Positions 29,303 through 36,470 of a stretch of 36,470 nucleotides of DNA are shown here, piece by piece. Made by a program: the position numbers and the translations under genes. The stretch spans positions 1 through 36,470 of the forward strand of contig JABANP010000519.1 of the NCBI GenBank assembly GCA_013115135.1. The letters are read 5' to 3'. How positions within the stretch are numbered: the stretch's first letter is position 1; each line of letters starts with the position of its first letter. Origin of the DNA: Perkinsus olseni. Its lineage: Eukaryota > Perkinsozoa > Perkinsida > Perkinsidae. The notes under the pieces were generated by a model. The model saw nothing but the letters and a program-made list of their open reading frames with translations. It was not told where the DNA came from and did no database searches.

Positions 29303-31105
29303 ATGCCTTGCACCTGGGAGCAAGTACCTCGATTTGAGGTCTCCATCGACCCCTCCGACCCTCGGGTTTCTGACCATCTCGAAAGCCTTTGCCGTAGGAG
29401 CCTTTGCTCAGTACCGCCCCGTCATAACGGTGGTCAGGTGAATGTGTTCTGCGGTATAGCGATGAAGTCGCTCACTTGGCCGCGACGGAAATCGAGGCTG
29501 TTCGAGCGAGGAAAACCCCGGTGGAAGTGACGAGGGTCACAGGAGGGATAACTAACTCCTTGTTCAAAGTGGAGTTCTGTGGTGATGAGGTACGCTTGAA
29601 AAGTGCATGCTGCGGGGATCGAACCCGGGACCTCAGGACTCTGGGGCATCACCGGCGAGCAACGCGCCTACCGACTCCACTGCTGAGAGTGCGTCCGGCT
29701 GCCCTGATAAAGAGGGCCCATCGGGTCGCCTCCCGGTGTGCCTTGTGCGAGTGTTCGGGGAGGCAGGCAGCTCGATTATTGATAGAAAAACGGAAAATCG
29801 AGTGTTCAGCGACCTCAGCTCCATTGGATTCGGCCCCGCTCTGCTGGGTATCTTTCGGTGAGCGCACAGCGAAGATTCTCTGTCTAAGGTCTCCAAATTC
29901 AGGAATGGTCGTGTTGAAGAGTTTTTCTCCCAACTGCGGCCACTCGGTCCGCTCGAGATGGTCACCGAGAAGTGGACACCGGCGATAGCACAGCATTTAC
30001 AGTATTTGGCGACGGCTGTTGTGAAGGGAATAGGGTCCGTAGGTACATGCACTCCCTCGAGCCAGCTGCTGCGGGGCGGCGGAGGGATGCCAACCAGCCG
30101 GACCTCTGGGGCAGGATTAGGTCTTACGTCGCGAAGGGACGGGAGTTGTTGACGTCGTCACCGGAGGATGAGGAGGATGACTTCATGACGATGCTCAGTA
30201 CCGTGGAAGGGGAGGCTAAGTGGCTGCAGAGAACTATCGAGTCGCGCAAGAGTGTTGATGAAAGCCCGCTCGAGACGGTGAGTGGGTTAGGGTTCAGCTC
30301 TGCCATGGTGGAGGTGGTGGGTTCGAATCTTTGGTGAGGTATTTTGTGTCAGATTGTCTTCTGCCACAACGATTTGCTCTCGGGTAACATATTGGTGCCC
30401 AAGGATTGTGACGGGCAGTCGTCGTTGAGGTTCATCGACTACGAGTATTGTGCTTTCAACCCTGCAGTTGCCGATATCGCCAACCACTTCGCTGCGGTAG
30501 TAGACCAAGACCGCAGCCTCCTCCCCTCTGCCGTGGAGGCGGCCCGAATGACGTGGAAACCTTCTTGTGGGCGAGTGACTAGGTTGAATACTCATTTGGG
30601 AATCAGGCCGGCGCGAAATGATGGAGCTGGTTCGTCTTGGTTGGAGGCGCTTTGAGGGTTGTTCCTCCGTCCTCAGGTGGTAGAAAGCATGCTCATTGTG
30701 GAGAACGATTACAACGTAGAGAAGTACTTCCCCAGCAAAGACTTGCAGGTGAGCTCGAGGTCCCGGGTTCGATTCCCGGTGAGGACATCTTCTCACAGTT
30801 GCTTTTCCTACGTAATTACCTCACAGAGAGGGAGTACAGCAGCCTTGATGAGTCCACCATGGTAAGCCTTCTCCCGAAAAGCTCCCCTCATCAATCGTCC
30901 TCAGTTGGAGACGGTCCGACTGTACGCGATGGCGGCTGAGCTTCGTTGGTGCGCCTGGAGTGTCATACAGCACTTCGAGCAGGACCATGGTACCGAGGAC
31001 GAGGACGATGACGATGCGTCGCTGTTTGACTACGAAAATTACGGGAAGGCAAGGTTGCGAGGATATTTTGACTTGAAGATGGGGAATGAATCTGGATTAT
31101 ATTAG
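29303..31105 (+). CDS. Choline/ethanolamine kinase
   Basis: Nine exons: 29303-29393, 29438-29589, 29715-29857, 29903-30001, 30043-30277, 30353-30496, 30677-30748, 30799-30861, 30905-31105. They total 1200 nt (399 aa). Family features: VTRVTGGITNSLFKV (nucleotide-binding loop), LVRVFGEAG, GFGPALLGIFRNGRVEEF, IAQHLQYMHSLEP, the catalytic Brenner motif FCHNDLLSGNIL, IDYEYCAFNPAVADIANHFA (metal-binding Asp) and the helical C-terminus (LRWCAWSVIQHFEQDHG). It phosphorylates choline or ethanolamine with ATP, the first step of the Kennedy pathway; which substrate is preferred cannot be told. Exon 3 could instead start at 29688 (same frame, nine residues longer). Three introns carry tRNA T-arm sequences. 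Confidence 0.92.
29600..29687 (-). repeat. tRNA-derived sequence filling choline kinase intron 2 (antisense)
   Basis: On the minus strand: GGAGTCGGTAGGCGCG (D-arm/A-box-like), then GAGTCCTGAGGTCCCGGG and TTCGATCCCCGC (T-arm, B box). The T-stem pairs in four of five positions. No acceptor stem matches, so it is not a working tRNA gene. The copy occupies nearly all of intron 29590-29714 (or 29590-29687). Confidence 0.75.
30278..30352 (+). repeat. Choline kinase intron 5 with sense T-arm sequence
   Basis: A 75 bp GT-AG intron containing GGAGGTGGTGGGTTCGAATC, then TTTGGTGAGG and an AG end. It follows the same order as intron 30749-30798 (GAGGT, GGGTTCGA, GGTGAGG, CAG), so the two introns are relatives. 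Removal joins SPLET to IVFCHNDLL. Confidence 0.78.
30749..30798 (+). repeat. Choline kinase intron 7: a T-arm that is an intron
   Basis: A 50 bp intron: GTGAGCTCGAGGTCCCGGG, TTCGATT, CCCGGTGAGGACATC, TTCTCACAG. CCGGG and CCCGG pair around the seven-base TTCGATT loop as a perfect T-arm. The outer GTGAG and CTCAC are also complementary. Removal joins PSKDLQ to LLFLRNYL, as expected for the family. Confidence 0.88.
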
Positions 31106-32092
31106 CTTTGGTGTGGTATGCAGGCAGACACATCAGGTGTCGGCGCTGCCAAATTGAAAGGCTTCCCTCGCCGGGGTTGTGTTAAGCGTTCGTCAATAAT
31201 TAATAATTGGCAAAGGCTCGTAGCGCTCACTGGCTAGACCATGGTCCATTCGCTGAGGGAAAATTGGTAGTACAGAAGCGATCGAGCTCCATTCCGTGAC
31301 CATCAAGCGAGGTTGGCTTTGAAGACTCTATCGAGGAAGGCCTTATCATCGGCGCATTCAGGGACCGACTACTGCCTTCAATGCCATGCATCATCATCAG
31401 CATATCCATGTTCAACTTGACGCTCTACATCATCACGGTATCATATCTGCACACCATCATCCGTCGAGTAGCGTATCCTCGCTGAGGCATCAGAAACGCC
31501 TTGGACACGACTCGGGCCTCCATCGGCTGTGGAGGTGCGCAGACCTTCTTCCGCTGGATTCTGTCCGAATCGCGGAGGAGCGTCATTAGTCGAGCGGCGC
31601 CGTGTGGCAGAGCATCGCCCTTGTAGCCGCTCTCGCGATGCCGTAGTCGAGCAGGTCGACTCATCCGTTCCTTGCAGGCCACGGCCTCGTCGTCACCACC
31701 CGCGAGTTGTATATTTTCCGCCCCTTACCGACTTCCACCAAATAGCCCTTTCGACGCTGCCGTACCTTCAAACGTCCACCAAGATGTTCGCCTCCCCTCT
31801 GCATCTAGCTCAACCGCATGCTGATCGAGGTGGCCAGTTCGGCGAGGTCCTCGAGTACAGCTCCATTGACAAGTGGTCGTGTCTACTCCCAGTTTTGGGT
31901 CTCCCTGAGAGCGAACCGACACTTCCTATGACAGTGATGCACATAGCATGCTACAGTGCCAGTTAACAAACCAGGGTGGGCGAGTTGTGAGTTCTCGAGT
32001 CTTCGCTGAGGGAAGTGTCAGGGGGACAGACTGACTGTATACGCAACAGAAGCCACAAGCATTCAGCAGCTCCCCTTCCATCGTCACCTGCC
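31106..32092. other. Intergenic region, no supported gene
   Basis: About 1 kb. A His-rich short ORF (from 31386) and a GTG-started ORF (31529-31966) overlap in different frames, have no domain and no splice link to LRRC23. Nothing else is recognised. Confidence 0.45.
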
Positions 32093-33601
32093 ATGTGCCG
32101 CCAGCCCGGGGAAACAGCCATCCCGGATGAGGTTGAGGTATCCGCCGATGACGTATCTCCTCTCACTCGAGAGCAAGTGGGCAGGGACTGCAGCAGCCGA
32201 GCCTCGGGCTCATCATCACAATAACAGGTCACTGCCGGCCTTGCCGGGCTCGGCATCACACCCGTACAGCCTGGCCACCACGCCTACCTTTCATGCAGCA
32301 TCGGGAATCTCTCACTCACTAACCTCGACCCGGTACGGCCGTCAGTGGTGCTTTGGGGAAGTGGCCTCTTGTCAGGTCTTGAGAGACTACCGTCACCCGC
32401 AGGTGGTGGATGTGAGCCACAACAGACTCAGGAGGCTCGACGCCCTGTAGGGCTGCTCGATCTGTGATTAGCCAGCTTCAACCTTAGATCCGCTATACCC
32501 TGCCTACGAGTACTCAATGCTTCTCATAACCTACTCCGCAGGATGGACTGTTTTACGCTCGCTCGTTCGCTAGAGCAAGTGGATATGAGCTACAATGAGA
32601 TCCGTGAGAGCGACCTGTTTCGCTCGTTGCAAGCTTCAACCTAAGATTTCTTCAGAGGAGCTTGGTGACTGGTCCAACTGTCGGACCTCTCTCCGGGAAC
32701 TGCGTCTACGTGGTAACGTCATCAAGCAAATCCCTGCCTACGGGTGGAAGCGCACTAATCACCTGTGAGTGAACTCATCGTGACGGCCGACCACCGCTGC
32801 TACTCCGGTAGGGAACTGCTGGACTTGTCCGAGAACCAAATCACCACCATCGAGAACATAGCCCACCTTCCCGAGCTTGCTGCCCTCAAGCTCGCTCATA
32901 ATCAGATCTCATCCCTGCATGGCTTAGAAGGGCTCAACAGGCTGCGCGAATTGGATGTCTCGAACAACTTTGTGAAGGCGAGCCGAAGCCCTGCTCTGCC
33001 GCCTCGGACGTCTCTGTTGCAGAATCTTCAAGGGTTGAGCCCATGGATTTGCACCACCCTGGCCAGGCTGGTCGTATCCAATAACCAGCTCGATGACCTG
33101 GATACAAACCTCGAGGTTGGCCAGCAGCAACAGCGTGGCTGCTGCTTCCGCGTGATCAATATTCCGACAGATACTCGAGCGAGCGTTCACTAACCTGGCG
33201 GACCTGTGGATCTCAGGCAACCCGATAGCCCAACTGCCGTACGTTGCCGCTCTGCCCTACACGGTCCATCATCATCATCGCGGTTGTTTTTCAGATCAGT
33301 GAAGTTGAGGGTCATATACCGCCTGACTAGTCTAGCCCGGTTCGATGGTGATGACGTCACAGCTGAGGTGAATTCAGCGGAGGGTTGAATCGAGTCGAGG
33401 ATGATCATTCTGAGCATCATTCCATCATTTGGGGTACATGCGCCCCTCGTTGCGATAAGACCGACCAGAGCCCCACGAAGGAGGCCGGTACGTGATGATG
33501 ATCCGCCGCTCTCCTCGTCAGGATCGGGTCGACTCGGAAACCCTCCACGGAGATCTACTAGAGTCAGAGAGAGCAGCATGGACGACGTAGGCCATCAGTG
33601 A
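32093..33601 (+). CDS. LRRC23-like radial spoke leucine-rich repeat protein
   Basis: Exons 32093-32176, 32228-32344, 32403-32446, 32488-32603, 32656-32764, 32812-32971, 33023-33115, 33171-33263 and 33305-33367 join with consistent phases. One or two C-terminal exons end near 33601 (uncertain). The start is MCRQPGE. The N-terminus SPLTREQVTAGLAGLG and SIGNLSLTNLDPV matches the conserved front of LRRC23. Leucine-rich repeats follow: VVDVSHNRLRRLDAL, LRVLNASHNLLRRMD, LEQVDMSYNEIQELG, LRELRLRGNVIKQIP, LELLDLSENQITTIE, LAALKLAHNQISSLH, LARLVVSNNQLDDLD, LADLWISGNPIAQLP. The cap is YRLTSLARFDGDDVTAE. LRRC23 is a radial-spoke component of motile cilia, so this points to flagellated cells. Intron 32972-33022 (51 bp) is stopless and in frame. 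Confidence 0.85.
32604..32655 (+). repeat. LRRC23 intron 4: probable degenerate family A introner
   Basis: A 52 bp intron ending AGCTTCAACCTAAGAT then TTCTTCAG. OTU-like intron 1 ends ATCAACGTAAGATACC then TTCTTCAG. GACCTGTTT and CGTTG blocks also fall in the same order. The preceding LRRC23 intron (32447-32487) carries AGCTTCAACCTTAG, and the Mei2-like intron AGCTTCAACC. Confidence 0.55.
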
Positions 33602-35909
33602 GTAGTGGTTGCCCATCACTCCATCAAGGTCCATGGCTGCAGTATGTGCAGAGGGATACCCAATACCGGACTTCGAAGATCACCGCGTTGCAACCATTGA
33701 AGGCCTCCGACGAGCTGAAGTCAGCGGTGCTTCATTCAGTGCTTGCTCTTGAATGAGCTCGGTTGAACGGGATGAACTCAGCATGATCCGTTGTGAGGAT
33801 ATGTCTCGTGTCACGGTCGCTGTGTTGTGAATAGAGTGCGGGGGAGTACTGATACTAGATGATGTATAAGACGGTTATTTGGAAGGGGCCTCTCGATTCA
33901 AGAGTCTTGAGAAGAGCGGTATGAACTTGGGAAAATCTCGATGACCTCTTCACAACGTGATGCGGGCCCACAACTGTGGAACGTCAGCTCAGCTTGACGC
34001 TAGTGAATGACTTTATCAGCGTAGCTGAAAATGGAAGCTCAGGAATTGAACAACCATCTACCTCCCGAGTGCCTCATGGTTGACACCCTGGACGAAAGGT
34101 ATTTTTTGCGGGCTGCTGAGCAGCCTTGCGGCAAGGCTCTCGCCTGGCGTAGACAAACCGAATCCGTCAATTCCGGACTAACGGATTGCCGCACTCTGTG
34201 GCAGAGGTAGGATAGCTGAAAGTTATGTAGTTCATGAGAGCTAGAGCTGGGAGGAAGGTCATGGTTCGTAGAACGGCTGGAATGCGGCGATGGTGATGCC
34301 GAGCTCACGAAAGGGGTGGACCGCTACCGATTTAAGTGCCAGTGCATGCGGGTTGCAGGAGATCACGAGTCAAGATGGGCGTTCTCCCCAGCTGGTCATG
34401 GTTGATGAGCGTAACAGACTTTGGTCCCCTGAGCGAGGGATGAGCGCCTAGGGGTTATGTCATTGTGCCATAATGATAGTGGACTTGTTGGGCCTGTCTA
34501 GGCGGTTTACCATTGTTGCTGTATCCGGAATTATGTCAAGAACAAGGGGCAGCCGAAAGTGTGGAGCTAGCCCACTCCAGAATGTTCTAGGGACAGCTAG
34601 TTCGAATGAAAAATATCCGTAAGGAAAGAATCGTTCCGTGATCAGAGCTCGGGCTCGACTTCCATGCAGATGATTAGACCTCAAAGTTGAAGTCAAAGTT
34701 CGAGGGTAGTCTTCGAGAAGTTCTCGACGAGAACAAGGAACTGCTACCTCACCACACAGTAACTCACAGTACCTCACCACACAGATGATGCTGGTCGTGG
34801 CACACCGGGCGAGGCTTGTGCGACGGTCGTAGGCACAGCCCTCGGATGTGTAAGCGGATCCTGCCAGGAGGAAAGGAAGCCTGTCTAGTTGAAAGTACCC
34901 CTGAGGAAAGCTTATTGATAATCTGTCTGTTTGCACTGCATATCAACGCTACAGAGTGTCTCCAACTGTGCACATCGGCAAGAGTCTAACTAAGCCGGAA
35001 CCGGCGTTGGACTATAAACTCACACACACAGTAACTCAGTACAGTGTGGCTACTTGAGACAAGGCTCAAGGAGTGATAACACCGGACTCGAGTTGATCGA
35101 TAATGAAATCCTGCAGCTTGATTTAGAACGCATACGCCTGCACGCCAGTGCGAGGCGTATGATGAGGTTTGACGGCTGCCTGGGACTAATGGTGAGCGGC
35201 AGCATTCAAGGTAAATGCAGTGTAGTGCAGGTGTACCACACCGTCTGTCTCTAGGACTTGCCCGCCTCCGTTATGCCAGTCTTCTTCGCTGTAAAGTATG
35301 AAACATACTGCTATACGCCCTGGGATCACCAGTCGTGATGTCATGCCTTCACCTCGGGGCCCGAGGCTCGGGCACTGCGGTTCGCTTGCCCACCAACTCC
35401 CAGTGGCTGTCACAGTTCTGGCACCTGAGCCGCCGCCCCTCTCTGGGGCAAGCCGTTTGACACGAATCTTGGCTGCTCTGAGATAACACGCCGCTGCACA
35501 ATGTTCACTGCACTGTTCGATCTTCAGAAGCACCTCCCTTCAGTCCCCCGCGGCTAGGCTCTTAATAAGAGCCTCTTATGCAGTGGCCAGGCATGAAACA
35601 TCACCGCTCGCCTACATTAACTGGAACGCACGAAATCCCTCTCGAGCATGGATTTTCCGAAGGCCATGCGATTGTAGTACGATGATTCCACTGTCAAGCT
35701 GCGAATCCCTCCCTCCGTTGTAGTTGACTTCGCGAAGTCTCCAGACTGGAACTGAGCTCATTGCGAAACGAACGGATGTAGTGCTTATGGTGTACCAAAT
35801 GTACGACTCAGGATTGCAGGCTCACGACAGAGCAAAGTGCTCTGCTCGTTACCTTCACGGTTGTTGAAGCCACTCATAAGTTATGAGTGTTGTGGGTCGT
35901 TAGTTAGGC
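33602..35909. other. Gene-poor region with repeats and hairpins
   Basis: No supported gene in about 2.3 kb. Contents: a 34 bp segment at 33985-34018 related to the minus-strand ORF near the window end; a short direct repeat, ACCTCACCACACAG, at about 34747 and 34772; and a strong hairpin at 35131-35161. Longer ORFs (e.g. 34460-34936, -) show no domain. Confidence 0.5.
35131..35161. other. Strong hairpin
   Basis: CATACGCCTGCAC (35131-35143), loop GCCA, then GTGCGAGGCGTATG (35148-35161). The arms pair over 13 bp with a single bulged G. It lies within a short open frame, so it could be a structured RNA element or a transposon end. Confidence 0.65.
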
Positions 35910-36257
35910 TCATAACACTCGAGAGCATACTCTTACGAACAGAAAGGGATTGGCTCGAAAGGAGATACGAGGCCAAGTCAGTATATCAGCAGCAGTCTTC
36001 TTCTTATCAGTGGGCATCTCCTCGCACTTCTCAGCGAATTCTTCATCAGTAACATATCGTAGAAGGTGAACGTTCTCTGCACCAGAAGCATGAGCAATCT
36101 GCAAGCCGACAGGGGTCACCGAGGATTCGGAAGACGGGTTCTCCACGATGTTAACCATTAGGGAACTCAAGTCAATGGTTGAGTGAAATCCTGAGATTCT
36201 GCTCATAATATAACTAATAAAGTCATCAACTAGCGTCAAGCTAAGCTCAGGAGGCAT
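35910..36257 (-). CDS. Hypothetical protein
   Basis: ATG 36257 opens a 115-codon frame: MPPELSLTLVDDFISYIMSR, then SLMVNIVENPSSESSV, NVHLLRYVTDEEFAEKCEEM and DKKKTAADILTWPR. Composition looks coding, and the start region has a related copy at 33985 (LSLTLVNDFIS), which suggests a small gene family or a duplicated fragment. I do not recognise the family. The end after WPRISF may be intronic read-through. Confidence 0.4.
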   Translation of the reverse strand: MPPELSLTLVDDFISYIMSRISGFHSTIDLSSLMVNIVENPSSESSVTPVGLQIAHASGAENVHLLRYVTDEEFAEKCEEMPTDKKKTAADILTWPRISFRANPFLFVRVCSRVL

Positions 36258-36371
36258 AGTTGAACACTTGCATAACTACAAGATGTTATGTGTGCGGCAA
36301 TCTGTCACCGCTCGTTAAGCACTGTGAGCCGTATTGGGTGTTCAACCCGGTGTTGTATCGTTATACTTATG

Positions 36372-36466
36372 CTCGGAATGCCGTTTTCATCATCTCTTGA
36401 TCCGCTACTATGGCTAGCCTTTCCGCTTCGTCATCAAGGATGGCCCTAAGCCTCCTTCTGAGTCTT
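36372..36466 (-). CDS. Possible partial exon at the window edge
   Basis: The minus strand reads RLRRRLRAILDDEAERLAIV then ADQEMMKTAFRA before a stop: a charged helical segment without an ATG. It could be an upstream exon of the hypothetical gene at 35910-36257, or unrelated. It cannot be decided within the window. Confidence 0.2.
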
Positions 36467-36470
36467 CACG

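Noticed and set aside
29600..29687. A functional tRNA gene on the minus strand
   Set aside because: T-arm and D-arm-like parts are present, but the T-stem has a mismatch and no acceptor stem closes. It fits inside a supported intron, so it is better read as tRNA-derived.
34460..34936. 158-codon minus-strand ORF as a retroelement fragment
   Set aside because: No reverse transcriptase, integrase or gag motif can be seen in any frame; composition looks random.
1..36470. Perkinsus spliced-leader sequence or trans-splice landmarks as proof of the organism
   Set aside because: No spliced-leader-like string was found, so the organism assignment rests on gene structure and content only.

Overview
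The window is nuclear DNA of a small-genome protist, most likely an alveolate close to Perkinsus. That placement is an inference. The genes are split by many very short GT-AG introns (about 41-60 bp, a few of 80-430 bp). There is a radial-spoke protein (LRRC23-like), so the cell makes motile flagella. There is a large MULE transposase with tandem satellites, no operon structure, and a GC content near 50%. No rRNA, CRISPR array or bacterial or viral replication module was seen.

Layout. 1-1740 is a tandem array of about 418 bp units. 2091-4441 is a second array of about 708 bp units that runs into a MULE-type transposase gene (4445-6991). 6992-7937 is intergenic. 7938-9446 (+) is a Mei2-like RNA-binding protein, followed by about 1.6 kb of trinucleotide-rich DNA. 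11027-13313 (+) is a non-canonical poly(A) polymerase/TUTase with an LRR-like N-terminus. 14524-15353 (+) is a putative secreted protein with a frame break. 16958-17628 (-) is an unrecognised coding-like stretch. 18776-21010 (-) is a second TUTase-like gene. 21770-22973 (-) is an OTU-like cysteine protease. 23739-27290 (+) is a mitochondrial-type Deg/HtrA serine protease. 27656-29182 (+) is an NSUN2-type tRNA m5C methyltransferase. 29303-31105 (+) is choline/ethanolamine kinase. 32093-33601 (+) is LRRC23. The last 2.9 kb holds one hypothetical gene (-) and repeat fragments.

The genes are mostly housekeeping: RNA tailing and modification (two TUTases, NSUN2, Mei2-like), proteostasis (Deg, OTU), phospholipid synthesis and the flagellum. 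Splice models were built by hand. Total lengths divide by three and known catalytic motifs are rejoined for Deg, NSUN2, choline kinase and TUTase 1.

The most interesting signal is in the introns. Different genes carry introns that are copies of the same short sequences. Family A is a roughly 60 bp intron with a GTATCTT/AAGATAC inverted repeat, found in the OTU, NSUN2, Mei2-like and LRRC23 genes. Family B has the core TCACTGCGCCACGAAATT, found in NSUN2 (three tandem copies), OTU and, inverted, in Deg. Family C is tRNA T-arm (B-box) sequence, found in choline kinase, Deg and elsewhere. One whole 50 bp intron is little more than a T-arm hairpin. Together these look like introners, mobile elements that create introns, of several independent types in about 25 kb.
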